Origin: Betaproteobacteria bacterium
GTDB taxonomy: Bacteria; Pseudomonadota; Gammaproteobacteria; Burkholderiales; SG8-39
Direction: 5' to 3'
Assembly (NCBI GenBank): GCA_947476535.1
Contig: CANJRC010000003.1
Span: 28,034-92,033, forward strand
Length of the DNA stretch: 64,000 bases
The translations under genes were made by a program, and so were the position numbers. Under the pieces are notes generated by a model. That model was not told the DNA's origin. It searched no databases and worked only from the letters and a program-made list of their open reading frames with translations. Numbering within the stretch: the stretch's first letter is position 1; each line of letters begins with the position of its first letter. Shown one piece after another: positions 21,029 to 30,509 of the stretch.

Positions 21029-22009
21029 ATGCTGCAGCGCGTCCTGCAACCGTTGCGCAAGTACTCGCGAATTTACGACTTCGCCCAGTGGTTCTACCGG
21101 CGCCATGCGCCAGAACCGGGGACCATCGTGCTTACGCAACGCCGCGTGTATGTGCTGCCGAGCCGCCAGGGTCTGGTATTCGGCACGTCGATGGTGGTGA
21201 TGCTGATCGGTTCCATCAATTACAACCTGAGTCTTGGCTACGTGCTCACCTTCCTCTTGACCGGAATGGGCGTGGTGTCGATCCTGCACACCTTTCGCAA
21301 CCTGGCCCGCCTCGCCGTGAGTCCCGGCCGCGTCGATCCGGTATTCGCGGGCGAAGTAGCGCAGTTTCACGTGCATATCGAGAATCCGGACAGGCACGAC
21401 CGTTTCAGCCTCGTTCTCACCTGTAAGGGCGAGATGGTGAGCTGCGACATCCCCGCGCAACGCGTGGGCGTGGTGGTCATACGGCAGCGCGCGCAAAAGC
21501 GCGGCTGGATGCCACTCGAACGCGTGACCCTGGAGACGCGCTACCCGCTCGGGCTCACGCGCGCCTGGAGCTATGTGCGGCCGGAGATGCGTGCCCTGGT
21601 CTATCCCACGCCGGATGACGCGCTCCTGCCAATGCCGCAAGCACGCCCCGAGGCAGGCGATGCGATTTCGGTGGGCTCGGGGAGCGACGACTTCTTCGGA
21701 CTGCGCACCTACCAGCCCAGCGACTCGCCGCGGCACGTGGCCTGGAAAGCCGCCGCCCGCACCGACACGCCGCTGACCAAGGTGTTCATCGGCCGCGCGG
21801 CCTCGGAGCTGTGGTTCGATTTCGACGACATGCCGCAGGGTTTCGACACCGAAGCAAGGCTGTCGCGGCTCAGCCGCTGGGTGCTGCTCGCGACACAAAG
21901 CGGCGCGCGCTATGGCTTGCGTCTGCCGGGCACGCAGATCCCCCTGGGTGATGGCGAGGGGCATCGCGAGGCGTGCCTGCGGACACTGGCGCTGTTCGAG
22001 CGCGCATAG
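21029..22009 (+). CDS. DUF58 domain protein
   Basis: This is a 326-residue membrane-associated DUF58 protein. Two hydrophobic segments lie at about residues 48-88 (LVFGTSMVVMLIGSINYN, then VLTFLLTGMGVVSIL), followed by a beta-rich region. The DUF58 core is SDDFFGLRTYQPSDSPRHVAWKA near residue 235. DUF58 proteins work with MoxR ATPases and TgpA-type transglutaminases; their biochemical role is unsettled. The gene starts about 80 bases after moxR and ends 19 bases before the tgpA-like gene, so the three form an operon. Confidence 0.9.
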   Translation: MLQRVLQPLRKYSRIYDFAQWFYRRHAPEPGTIVLTQRRVYVLPSRQGLVFGTSMVVMLIGSINYNLSLGYVLTFLLTGMGVVSILHTFRNLARLAVSPGRVDPVFAGEVAQFHVHIENPDRHDRFSLVLTCKGEMVSCDIPAQRVGVVVIRQRAQKRGWMPLERVTLETRYPLGLTRAWSYVRPEMRALVYPTPDDALLPMPQARPEAGDAISVGSGSDDFFGLRTYQPSDSPRHVAWKAAARTDTPLTKVFIGRAASELWFDFDDMPQGFDTEARLSRLSRWVLLATQSGARYGLRLPGTQIPLGDGEGHREACLRTLALFERA

Positions 22010-22028
22010 GCGAGTCCACTGCAACGAC

Positions 22029-23978
22029 ATGCAAAAGCCCATTGACCTTCCGATCCATCGCTTCAGCGACATGGCGCTGCTGCTGGCCGGCCTCGCGCTG
22101 TCGGCGGCGCCGCACGCGGCGCGCCTGTCGTGGTGGGTGTCGGGCGCCGCGATGCTGTTTTTTTCCTGGCGACTGTTCATTGCCTGGCGCCATCGCGCCC
22201 TGCCGCCGCGCTGGCTACTGCTAGTGCTCACCGTGGCGGGCATGGTCGGCGTGTACCTCACGTTTCGCACCATCTTCGGCCGCGATGCGGGCGTCACGCT
22301 GCTGGTGTTGCTGTTGTCGCTGAAGCTGATGGAAATGCGCGCCCCGCGCGATGTCTTCGTGGTGGTGTTCCTGTCGTACTTTCTCGCCCTCACCAACTTT
22401 TTCTATTCGCAGACCATTCCGACGGCAACGCTCATGCTCGCCACTGTCCTGCTGGTGACCGCGAGCCTGTCGGGCGCATCAGCACCATCGCGCCCCATGG
22501 CGGCCAACCTTCGCACCGCGGGCAGCCTGCTGCTGCAGGCAAGCCCGGTGATGCTGCTGCTATTCTTTCTGTTCCCCCGCGTGCAAGGGCCATTGTGGGG
22601 CGTGCCGCAGGACGCGTACTCCGGCGTCACGGGCCTCTCGGACAGCATGTCGCCCGGATCGCTCAGCCGCCTGTCCACATCGGACGCCATCGCATTCCGC
22701 GTGAAGTTCCAGGGCGAGGCGCCGCCCCGGGGCACGATGTATTGGCGCGGGCCGGTGTTCTGGGATTTCGACGGCCGGACCTGGCGGCCGGGCGGCGGCA
22801 GGCTGCGACCGTCACTGCGCTTCGAAGCCTTCGGCAAGCCCGTCGATTACGAAGTCACGCTCGAGCCGCACAATTTTTTCTGGCTGTTCGGGCTCGACCT
22901 GCCGGCCAGTTCACCGCCTAATGCCCGATTTACGAGCGATTACCAGATGCTCTCCATACAGGCGGTGCGCACGCGCATCCGATACGACCTGCGCTCCTAT
23001 ACGGAATACCGCACTTCGGACGGTAACGGCGAGGAGGAGATAGCCTCTGCCACGCGACTGCCGGGCAACCTAAATCCGCGCGCCCGCGGCCTGGGGCGCG
23101 AATGGCGCCGCGCGCTCGGCAGCGACGAGGCCATCCTGCGCCAGGCGATCGAGTACATCCGTTCCGGAGGCTTCGAGTACACGCTGCAGCCGCCGCTGTT
23201 GCAGCAGAACACGGTAGACGAGTTCCTCTTCGACACCAAGAAGGGTTTTTGCGAGCATTTTTCCGGCGCATTTACGTTTCTCATGCGCGCGGCTGGCGTT
23301 CCCGCACGCGTGGTGACGGGCTATCAGGGAGGAGACCTGAACCCGGTCGATGATTACCACATCGTTCGACAGTCCGATGCCCACGCCTGGTCGGAAGTCT
23401 ATTTGCAAGGCCGGGGCTGGGTACGTGTCGATCCAACCGCCGTCGTCGTTCCCTCCCGCATCGAATCCGGTCTGGCTTCTTCCGTGCCGCAGAACACCGT
23501 TCCATTGATCATGCGTGAGGAACTCGCGTGGCTGCGTGGCATGCGCTACAACTGGGATGCGCTCGCAAACAAATGGAACCAGTGGGTGCTGGGCTACAAC
23601 CCGGACCGACAGCGCGACATGCTGAGCAAGCTCGGAGTGTCTCAGCCGAACTGGCAGAACCTAGCGCAGCTGATGTTCTGGAGCGTGGCCGTCGTCCTCG
23701 GACTGATGGCGGCATGGCTGCTTTGGAAATTCCGCAACCACGACCCGGTGCAGGCGGCCTGGTTGTCATTCTGCGAGAAGCTCGCGCGCAAGGGCATGGC
23801 CCGGCGCCCGGATGAAGGCCCGATCGATTTCGCCGCTCGCATTGCTCCCGCGCTTCCCGACACGGCAGGTGCCGCGCGGGAGATCGCGAATCTGTATGCC
23901 GCGCTGCGCTACGGTCGCACGCCCTCCGCCGACGGGGTCGCTCGATTGCGCCGCGCAGTGGGCGCATTCAAGATATGA
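22029..23978 (+). CDS. tgpA: TgpA-type membrane transglutaminase (DUF3488/DUF4129)
   Basis: This 649-residue inner-membrane protein has about six membrane helices in residues 12-190, a periplasmic transglutaminase domain, one more helix near 556-573 and a C-terminal DUF4129-like tail. Cys408 (GFCEHFSGAFTFLMRAAGVP), His452 (DAHAWSEV) and Asp468 (VRVDPT) form the expected triad. In Pseudomonas the homolog TgpA is an essential periplasmic transglutaminase, which is family knowledge. The ATG at 22,029 was chosen over an open frame from 21,912 that overlaps the DUF58 gene. It closes the MoxR-DUF58-TgpA operon. Confidence 0.9.
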   Translation: MQKPIDLPIHRFSDMALLLAGLALSAAPHAARLSWWVSGAAMLFFSWRLFIAWRHRALPPRWLLLVLTVAGMVGVYLTFRTIFGRDAGVTLLVLLLSLKLMEMRAPRDVFVVVFLSYFLALTNFFYSQTIPTATLMLATVLLVTASLSGASAPSRPMAANLRTAGSLLLQASPVMLLLFFLFPRVQGPLWGVPQDAYSGVTGLSDSMSPGSLSRLSTSDAIAFRVKFQGEAPPRGTMYWRGPVFWDFDGRTWRPGGGRLRPSLRFEAFGKPVDYEVTLEPHNFFWLFGLDLPASSPPNARFTSDYQMLSIQAVRTRIRYDLRSYTEYRTSDGNGEEEIASATRLPGNLNPRARGLGREWRRALGSDEAILRQAIEYIRSGGFEYTLQPPLLQQNTVDEFLFDTKKGFCEHFSGAFTFLMRAAGVPARVVTGYQGGDLNPVDDYHIVRQSDAHAWSEVYLQGRGWVRVDPTAVVVPSRIESGLASSVPQNTVPLIMREELAWLRGMRYNWDALANKWNQWVLGYNPDRQRDMLSKLGVSQPNWQNLAQLMFWSVAVVLGLMAAWLLWKFRNHDPVQAAWLSFCEKLARKGMARRPDEGPIDFAARIAPALPDTAGAAREIANLYAALRYGRTPSADGVARLRRAVGAFKI

Positions 23979-24033
23979 CGACGATCGTCAATGCGCGCGG
24001 TAGAATCCGCGCCATGCATGATCGGTACGAGCG

Positions 24034-25137
24034 TTGAAAACACCGAAAGCCTTGGCCCTGGCCGGACTACTCGCCTTCATACAGGCCTATGCGCCGCCGC
24101 TCCTCGCCAGACCCGATCGGCCCCCAACACTCGTCCAACGTTACGCGAACCAACCCGCGGTTCGTCAGTTCATCGAGCAGATGGTCACGCAGCACGGCTT
24201 CGTGCGGCGCGAGTTGGAAGTGCTATTTCGCAAGGCCGTCTATCAACCGGAAATCATGCGCGCCATGACGCCTCCCGCCGAGGCGCCCGCCCGCTCCTGG
24301 CAGGGGTACCGCGCGCTGTTCGTGAACCCCCTGCGCATTGAGGCCGGGCTCAGGTTTCGCGAACGCAACGTAGCCATACTGCGGCGCGCGTCGGCGGAAT
24401 TCGGGGTACCGGAAGAAATCATCCTCGCCATCATCGGTGTGGAAACGGTCTACGGCAGGAACATGGGGCGCTATCGCGTGATCGATGCCTTGGCCACACT
24501 GGCATTCGATTTTCCGCGACGCGCCGAATTCTTTCGCTCGGAGCTTGAGAACTTTCTGCTGTTCGCACGTGAATCGAACCTCAACGTCCTATCCCTGCGC
24601 GGCTCATACGCCGGGGCCATCGGCATGCCGCAGTTCATGCCGGGCAGCTATCGGCGCTATGCCGTCGATTACGATAGCGATGGGCGCACCGACCTGGTTG
24701 CAAGTCCTGCCGATGCCATTGGCAGCGTCGCAAACTTCCTCAAGAGTCATGGTTGGTCGCCCGGTCAACCTGTGGCCTTCCAGGCCAGCGTAGAAGGCGA
24801 TGACTGGAAGAGGTTGCTCGAAACCGGTGTCAAGCCGGCCTGGCGTATCGGTGACCTGCCTTCAATGGGAGTCCAGATCGCACCGCAGGCCCGCTCGAGC
24901 GTGCCTGCCGACACCCTGAGCACCCTGGTCGATCTGGAAACGGGCGGGCAGGCACTCGTTTTCTGGGTAGGCCTGCAAAATTTCTACACTCTAACTCGTT
25001 ATAATCGTTCAACTTTCTACGCTATCGCGGTCCTGGAACTGGCCTCGGCCCTGAGGGACGCTTCTCCTGTTGACCCGGCATCCGTACCGCTTCCCTTAGC
25101 CGCCCCAGCGGCGGTTCCGTCGCAGCCATCCCCCTAG
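24034..25137 (+). CDS. mltB: Membrane-bound lytic murein transglycosylase B
   Basis: MltB cleaves the glycan strand of peptidoglycan to form 1,6-anhydromuramic ends. The catalytic glutamate is Glu137 in IIGVETVYGRNMG. The family pattern SYAGAIGMPQFMPGSYRRYAVDYD lies near residue 190 and ends in a calcium-site-like DYDSDGRTDL. The 367-residue protein has an N-terminal hydrophobic export signal (residues 5-24) with no clear lipobox cysteine, so it may be soluble and periplasmic. The start is a TTG at 24,034; no ATG gives a better signal sequence. It follows tgpA by 55 bases. Confidence 0.9.
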   Translation: MKTPKALALAGLLAFIQAYAPPLLARPDRPPTLVQRYANQPAVRQFIEQMVTQHGFVRRELEVLFRKAVYQPEIMRAMTPPAEAPARSWQGYRALFVNPLRIEAGLRFRERNVAILRRASAEFGVPEEIILAIIGVETVYGRNMGRYRVIDALATLAFDFPRRAEFFRSELENFLLFARESNLNVLSLRGSYAGAIGMPQFMPGSYRRYAVDYDSDGRTDLVASPADAIGSVANFLKSHGWSPGQPVAFQASVEGDDWKRLLETGVKPAWRIGDLPSMGVQIAPQARSSVPADTLSTLVDLETGGQALVFWVGLQNFYTLTRYNRSTFYAIAVLELASALRDASPVDPASVPLPLAAPAAVPSQPSP

Positions 25138-25305
25138 CCAGGGCAGGCTGGCGCGACGCCCCCTTAAAGCGACCAATAAGACACGAAAACAGCAGAATAA
25201 GACTCCCTCTCATTGTGTTGCAAGCGCCTCGGTGGGCACCTAGAATCCGTAGGGAATTCTTGACGGTCAACAAACATCCAACCGAGAAGAACGCCGGGGC
25301 TGCTG

Positions 25306-26235
25306 ATGAACGAGCGCAAAAACGAATTCGACGTCGCGCAGACGGTCAAAACCACTGACCCGGAAGCGGTAAAAGCTGAAGTCGACCGCATTTTCCTCGA
25401 GCTCTACCCTGACTCGAAAACCGAGTCCCTGGACACGGCTTTTAACGATGCAACCGCGATGTATTGCGGACAATTTGCGGGTTTTCACGCATGCGATACC
25501 GCCTACCATGACATCCAGCATGTCCTGGACGTGACACTGGCCATGGCGCGACTGATCGATGGCTATGAGCGAACGCGCGTGGGCACGGAACGCATTGACG
25601 ATCGCATGTTCAAGCTGGGCGTCGTCACGGCCCTGTTCCATGACATAGGGTACTTGCGCCAATTGAACGACAAGCCGGTTTCCAGCGGCGCCGCATTTAC
25701 GATGATCCACGTATCGCGCGGTGCGGAGTTCCTGCGCAACTACCTGCCGAAGCTCGGCATGCCTGATCAGGCCGAGATTGCAGCATCCTTGATCCACTTC
25801 ACCGGATATGAACAGCCTGTCAACAGCATCAAGGTGCCGCGCTTGATCTACCGGCTGCTTGGCAACCTGCTCGGATCGGCCGACATCATCGCCCAGATGG
25901 CAGACCGTTGTTATCTCGAGAAATGCCGGGATCGACTGTATCCCGAATTCGTCGAAGCCGGCATTGCGCATCGCCAGGATGCCGAAGGCAAGCGGATTGT
26001 CGTGTACTCCTCAGGCGAGGACCTAGTACGCAAGACCCCTGGGTTCTATCTGGGTGCAACGAAGCGCCTGGAGCAGGACCTCGGCCATGGCTACCACTAT
26101 GCCGAACCGCATTTTCGCGGCCAGAATCTCTACCTTGAAGAACTATCGAAGAACATCCAGTTCGCCAAGGAAATCAGTGACGACCCCGACATGCTTGCCC
26201 TGCGGCGCCAGCCTCCGGATACCATCGGCAACTGA
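25306..26235 (+). CDS. HD-domain metal-dependent phosphohydrolase
   Basis: This 309-residue protein has an HD-domain core: YHDIQH at residues 67-72, the HD pair His112-Asp113 in ALFHDIGYL, and downstream histidines (MIHVSRGAEF, LIHFTGYE). HD proteins hydrolyse phosphomonoesters or phosphodiesters, including nucleotides and cyclic dinucleotides. No GYP motif, sensor or GGDEF partner is seen, so the substrate is open. It stands alone between mltB and the convergent nlpD. The C-terminal third (from about 220) has no motif that I recognise. Confidence 0.7.
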   Translation: MNERKNEFDVAQTVKTTDPEAVKAEVDRIFLELYPDSKTESLDTAFNDATAMYCGQFAGFHACDTAYHDIQHVLDVTLAMARLIDGYERTRVGTERIDDRMFKLGVVTALFHDIGYLRQLNDKPVSSGAAFTMIHVSRGAEFLRNYLPKLGMPDQAEIAASLIHFTGYEQPVNSIKVPRLIYRLLGNLLGSADIIAQMADRCYLEKCRDRLYPEFVEAGIAHRQDAEGKRIVVYSSGEDLVRKTPGFYLGATKRLEQDLGHGYHYAEPHFRGQNLYLEELSKNIQFAKEISDDPDMLALRRQPPDTIGN

Positions 26236-26318
26236 TTGATCCTCCGCGGCGCGGCGTATGTCACGCACAAGCACATCAACGCAGCATCAGGGAATCCGAG
26301 GTCGCGGGCCCAAGCCGC

Positions 26319-27329
26319 CTAAGGCGCACGTTCCGGCAGGAACTTCGCAGGATCAGTCGGCTTGCCGAGGAGGCGAATCTCGAAGTGCAGTTTCACCTGG
26401 TCAGTGTCGCTGTTGCCCATCTCGGCGATCTTTTGCCCCTTCACCACCCGCTGCGATTCCTTGACCAGGATCTCACTGTTATGCGCATACACCGTCGAAT
26501 AGGTCCGCGAATGGCGAACCACGATGAGCTTGCCGTAGCCGCGAATGCCGCTGCCCACATAGAGCACCGTCCCCGAGGCGCTCGCATTCACGGGCTGCCC
26601 GGCCTTGCCGCCAATGTCCAGGCCCTTGTTAGTATTTTCTGAAAACCCGGCGAGCAGGCGCCCGGCCGTAGGCCACCCCCAGTCGATTTTTTCGTCTTCC
26701 TCGGCCCCCTCTTGCGGCGCGGACGGCTTGGATTCGGCTGCGGCGGGCTTGGGCTCTGTCGCGGCAGGCTTTGCGGGTGGTGTCGCCGGCTGCACTGCGG
26801 CTGCCGCCGGCTTCGGATCGCGCGACAGCAACGCGAGGTTCTCCTCCGTGTAGGGCAGCTTCACCGCCCGGGGCTCACTCTTGATCGGGTCCCGGGCGAC
26901 AGCAGCACCTGCATCGCGTCCCTGGGATTCACGCTCGAGCGGCCGAGACTCTACAGTGCCCCTGCCCTCCACGCCACGTGCCTGAGCCACGCCCTGCGGC
27001 GAGGTCAGTCGCAGCACCTGACCTTCACGAATGAGATTGGGATTGGGCAGGTTGTTCCACTCGGCAATCTCGCGATAACTGTGGCCGCTGTCCAGAGCGA
27101 TGCTGTAGAGCGTGTCCCCGCGCCGCACCGTATAAAACTCGGCGCGCGCATCCAGTCCGCGCCCACTCGGTGTCGGCGTCACAGCCGTCACCGCAGCTAC
27201 CGGAGCAGGTGGAGTGGATGGCCGGCCCGTGGGTGACGTACGATCGATCACTGGTGCGCTACCGCGCGACGCGCATCCGGCCAGCACGATCGCCAACGCC
27301 ACGACCCCGGCCAGAGCACGCAAGCGCAT
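26319..27329 (-). CDS. nlpD: NlpD-like lipoprotein, LysM and degenerate M23 (LytM) domains
   Basis: This outer-membrane lipoprotein likely activates cell-wall amidases during septation, as NlpD does. The signal VVALAIVLAGCAS ends in a lipobox cysteine near residue 17. A LysM repeat follows (YTVRRGDTLYSIALDSGHSY, about 66-110), then a Pro/Ala/Lys-rich linker and a C-terminal LytM fold (about 225-336). The first zinc-ligand His of active M23 enzymes is replaced by Asn (NKGLDIGG) and the last motif is KLHFEIR, so it is probably not a peptidase. Its ATG overlaps the pcm stop by one base. The common next gene, rpoS, is absent here. Confidence 0.88.
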   Translation of the reverse strand: MRLRALAGVVALAIVLAGCASRGSAPVIDRTSPTGRPSTPPAPVAAVTAVTPTPSGRGLDARAEFYTVRRGDTLYSIALDSGHSYREIAEWNNLPNPNLIREGQVLRLTSPQGVAQARGVEGRGTVESRPLERESQGRDAGAAVARDPIKSEPRAVKLPYTEENLALLSRDPKPAAAAVQPATPPAKPAATEPKPAAAESKPSAPQEGAEEDEKIDWGWPTAGRLLAGFSENTNKGLDIGGKAGQPVNASASGTVLYVGSGIRGYGKLIVVRHSRTYSTVYAHNSEILVKESQRVVKGQKIAEMGNSDTDQVKLHFEIRLLGKPTDPAKFLPERAP

Positions 27330-28006
27330 TACTGCTTGCCCACCCGCAAAGGCACGAAGCGTACCGGGTCGAGCCACTGCTCCGACCACCCTGTCGCTGT
27401 GCGCTCGAGCAGAAACAGTGCCTGCTCGCTGCCGCCGGGCTTGACCACGATAGGCGCAATCAGGCGTCCACCGACGGCAAGTTGGGACTTCAGTGCGGTC
27501 GGCACTTCCGGCGAGGCCGCCGCGAGGATGATGGCGTCAAAGGGCGCCGCCTCCGGAATGCCGTTGGCACCATCGCCATAGGCAAGCCGAAGGTTGCGCA
27601 GGCGCATCTCCCTCAGGTTGGCGCGTGCGCGCTCGAGCAGGCCGCTAATCCGTTCGATGGAATACACCTCGGTCGCCACCTGCGCGAGGACGGCCGCCTG
27701 GTAGCCGCAACCCGTCCCTATCTCAAGCACCTTGCCGAGCTTTCCTTCGCGTCCCTTGCGCAGGGCCGCAATCATGAGCGCTACGACCACCGGTTGCGAT
27801 ATGGTCTGCTCGAAGCCGATGGGCAGCGCCGTGTCTTCATAGGCGCGACTGGCGAGGGCCTCATCCACGAACAGGTGACGCGGCACCGCCGCCATGGCCG
27901 CCAGCACGGTTTCATCCTCGACGCCCTGGGCTCGCAACCGCTCGATCATGCGGTCGCGCGTGCGCTGCGAGGTAAACCCAATGCCGCGTACGCGGGACGC
28001 TGTCAT
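27329..28006 (-). CDS. pcm: Protein-L-isoaspartate O-methyltransferase
   Basis: Pcm repairs isoaspartyl residues in aged proteins by methylating them with S-adenosylmethionine. The SAM-binding motif [16 protein letters not shown] and the upstream [12 protein letters not shown] motif are typical, as is [10 protein letters not shown]. The protein is 225 residues from the ATG at 28,006; the frame is open further upstream, but that overlaps surE. The order surE-pcm-nlpD is the classical proteobacterial stress-survival cluster. Confidence 0.93.
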   Translation of the reverse strand: MTASRVRGIGFTSQRTRDRMIERLRAQGVEDETVLAAMAAVPRHLFVDEALASRAYEDTALPIGFEQTISQPVVVALMIAALRKGREGKLGKVLEIGTGCGYQAAVLAQVATEVYSIERISGLLERARANLREMRLRNLRLAYGDGANGIPEAAPFDAIILAAASPEVPTALKSQLAVGGRLIAPIVVKPGGSEQALFLLERTATGWSEQWLDPVRFVPLRVGKQ

Positions 28007-28016
28007 GGCCACACCC

Positions 28017-28760
28017 TCATTTGGCCAACCATCGCCTGACCAGCGGCATCTGCTGCTGGTGCGTGAGGTCCATCTGCAGCGGCGTAATCGACACGCGATG
28101 GGATGCCACGGCATGAAAGTCAGTCCCCTCGCCGGCATCTGCCGCTTCGCCTGCCGGCCCGACCCAGAACACGGTTTCATTGCGCGGATTGAGTGCGCGC
28201 ACCACCGGTTCGGCCTTGTGGCGCCGGCCCAGTCGCGTGACCTCGGTGCCCGCCAGGTCTGCAAAAGGGACGTCGGGAATGTTCACATTGAGCAGGATGG
28301 GTACGCTCTGCGGGTAGTCACGAAACCGCGTCACGAGATCATAGGCAACGCGCGCGGCCGTATCGAAATGGTTCCCCGATCGGCTCGCCAGCGAAAAGGC
28401 GATGGACGGTATGCCGAGCAGGTAGCCCTCGGTGGCCGCTGCCACGGTTCCGGAATAAATGGTGTCGTCGCCCATGTTGGCGCCGTGATTGATTCCCGAG
28501 ACCACGATGTCGGGCAACTCGTCGAGCAGCCCGGTAACGGCGAGGTGCACGCAATCGGTGGGCGTGCCGTTGACAAAGCGAAAGCCGCTGGCTGCCGTGC
28601 GCACGGCGAGCGGCCTATCCAGCGTCAGCGAATTGGATGCCCCGCTGCGATCGCGCTCCGGCGCCACCACGGTGACCGTGCCGAGCGCCGCGAGCGCTTG
28701 CGCGAGGGCGGCGATCCCTGGGGCAAAGTAGCCGTCGTCGTTGCTGATGAGGATGCGCAT
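28017..28760 (-). CDS. surE: 5'/3'-nucleotidase SurE
   Basis: SurE is a metal-dependent nucleoside monophosphatase that also attacks short polyphosphates. The N-terminus [16 protein letters not shown] carries the metal-binding Asp8-Asp9, [12 protein letters not shown] lies near residue 90, and [11 protein letters not shown] follows the TASGFRFV stretch. The 247-residue length is normal. It is the first gene of surE-pcm-nlpD, with 10 bases before pcm. Its known exopolyphosphatase activity is of interest because two polyphosphate genes lie directly upstream. Confidence 0.95.
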   Translation of the reverse strand: MRILISNDDGYFAPGIAALAQALAALGTVTVVAPERDRSGASNSLTLDRPLAVRTAASGFRFVNGTPTDCVHLAVTGLLDELPDIVVSGINHGANMGDDTIYSGTVAAATEGYLLGIPSIAFSLASRSGNHFDTAARVAYDLVTRFRDYPQSVPILLNVNIPDVPFADLAGTEVTRLGRRHKAEPVVRALNPRNETVFWVGPAGEAADAGEGTDFHAVASHRVSITPLQMDLTHQQQMPLVRRWLAK

Positions 28761-28955
28761 GGGTGGGGGCAGATTATATCAATTGCACCTCCCCCGGCCG
28801 GCACAATCGCGCCGGGGCCCGCCATCGCCTGCAACCCGGCCTACTTCCGGTCCAACAAACCACTTTCCAGTGCCCCGCTGCGCCGGCGCCCGGGCGCAGC
28901 AGGCCCCAAAAACCGGTTGCAGCATGAGGTTTGCCACCGCTGGGTATAGGCGAGC

Positions 28956-28977
28956 ATGAGGGGAAGCCTCCCCTCAT
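28956..28977. terminator. Perfect palindromic hairpin downstream of pap
   Basis: ATGAGGGG-AAGCCT-CCCCTCAT forms an 8-bp stem 14 bases beyond the pap stop, in the 231-base spacer before surE. No T tract follows on either strand, so its role in termination or mRNA 3'-end protection is uncertain. Apart from this hairpin I see nothing else in the spacer. Confidence 0.4.
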
Positions 28978-28991
28978 ATCGTGACGAACGT

Positions 28992-30473
28992 TTAAAGCGA
29001 AGCCTCCAACCGCTCCACGACAGTGCGGATCACCTTCAGCCGTGCAAAGTACTTGTCCTCGGCCTCGACCAGCGTCCAGGGCGCAATTTCGGTGCTGGTG
29101 CGGTCGACCATGTCCGCCACCGCACCTTCGTATAAGTCCCACTTCTTGCGATTGCGCCAGTCCTCTTCGGTGATCTTGAAGCGCTTGAAACTGGTCTTCT
29201 CGCGCTCCTTGAAGCGTCGCAACTGCATCTGATTGCTGATCTGCAGCCAGAACTTGCACACGATGGCGCCGCGCTCGGTCATCTGCTCCTCGAAATCATT
29301 GATCTCGCTGTAGGCGCGCATCCAGTCGGCCTCAGCGCAAAAACCTTCGACCCGCTCAACCAGCACGCGTCCGTACCAAGAGCGATCGAATATAGTGACA
29401 CGCCCCAGGCGCGGCACATATCGCCAAAAGCGCCATAGGTAGGGCTGGGCGCGCTCTTCCTGGGTGGGTGCCGCCACCGGGGTCACCGAGTACTGCCGCG
29501 CATCGAGCGCGCCGGTGATGCGGCGAATCGCGCCACCCTTGCCAGCGGCGTCCGACCCCTCGAAGACCAGGATCAGCGAGCGCTTCTTGAACTTCTTGTC
29601 GCGGATGATCAGGTTGAGGCTGCCCTGCAGTTTCTCCAGCTTTTTCTCGTACTCCGGCTTGGCGACCTTCTGCGTCATGTCAAGGTCGCGCACCAGCTTG
29701 AGATTGTCCATCACCGGCACCAGCGGCGCGGCTTTTACCGGCTCGCGCGGCGCGGAGCGTTCGGCCAGGCGCTTCTTCATCGACTCCAGCAGAACCTTGC
29801 CCACGGTGAGGCTGCGATACCGCGCGTCAGCCCCCTCGACCACGATCCACGGCGCATTGCTGGTGCTCGTTTCGCGCAAGGTATGCTCTGAAATCGCCCG
29901 GAAGCGGTCGTAGATCTTGAATCGCTCCCAATCGAGCTTGGTGACGCGCCAGCGCGTGTCGGAGTCCTTCTCCAACTCCTTGAGGCGCTTCTTTTGCTGC
30001 TCCTTGGACAGGTGGAACCAGAACTTGAGGATCAGCACGCCCTCGTTGAAGAGCATATTCTCGAAACGCACGATGCGATCCACCGCATGCTCGAGGGCGA
30101 CGTCATCGGTCTTGCCCATCACCCGGTCGACGATGGGCGACGTGTACCAGGAGCCGAACACGATGCCCACGTTGCCCTTGGGCGGTAGCGCGCGCCAGAA
30201 GCGCCACATGTCGGGCCGCTCCGCCTCCTCGTCCGATGGAGCGCCGAAGGCCACGGTGCGGATGTGCCGCGGATCCATCCACTCATTCAGCAGGTTCACC
30301 GTCTCGCCCTTACCGGCCCCGTCGACACCGCCAATCAGGATGAGCACCGGAAACTTGCCGTGCTCGGAAAGATCGAACTGGGCGTTGAGCAGCGCCTCGC
30401 GCAGTTTCGGTTCCTCGCGTGCATATTTGGCCTTGTCGACCTTGTGTCCTACTTCAGCGGATTCAAACATCAT
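28992..30473 (-). CDS. pap: Polyphosphate:AMP phosphotransferase (two-domain PPK2)
   Basis: This class II PPK2 enzyme has two fused P-loop kinase domains and uses polyphosphate to phosphorylate AMP to ADP. The N-terminal domain has GGVDGAGKGE at residues 48-57 and the C-terminal domain EGSDAAGKGG at 305-314. Each is followed by a DR-type lid motif, and the second has FDRSWYGRVLVERVEGF. The 493-residue length matches the fused subgroup. The start has a GGGAGGA site followed by two adjacent ATGs at 30,473 and 30,470. It lies 36 bases downstream of a CYTH-CHAD gene, another polyphosphate-linked family. Confidence 0.9.
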   Translation of the reverse strand: MMFESAEVGHKVDKAKYAREEPKLREALLNAQFDLSEHGKFPVLILIGGVDGAGKGETVNLLNEWMDPRHIRTVAFGAPSDEEAERPDMWRFWRALPPKGNVGIVFGSWYTSPIVDRVMGKTDDVALEHAVDRIVRFENMLFNEGVLILKFWFHLSKEQQKKRLKELEKDSDTRWRVTKLDWERFKIYDRFRAISEHTLRETSTSNAPWIVVEGADARYRSLTVGKVLLESMKKRLAERSAPREPVKAAPLVPVMDNLKLVRDLDMTQKVAKPEYEKKLEKLQGSLNLIIRDKKFKKRSLILVFEGSDAAGKGGAIRRITGALDARQYSVTPVAAPTQEERAQPYLWRFWRYVPRLGRVTIFDRSWYGRVLVERVEGFCAEADWMRAYSEINDFEEQMTERGAIVCKFWLQISNQMQLRRFKEREKTSFKRFKITEEDWRNRKKWDLYEGAVADMVDRTSTEIAPWTLVEAEDKYFARLKVIRTVVERLEASL

Positions 30474-30509
30474 GTCCTCCCATGCTGGTCAATTCAGAAT
30501 TCATCAACA

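Noticed and set aside
20732-22396. A 554-codon open frame on the minus strand over moxR and the DUF58 gene
   Set aside because: The region is already coded on the plus strand by clear MoxR, DUF58 and TgpA proteins. The minus-strand translation is rich in Arg, Ala and His with no domain, as expected of a shadow frame in high-GC DNA.
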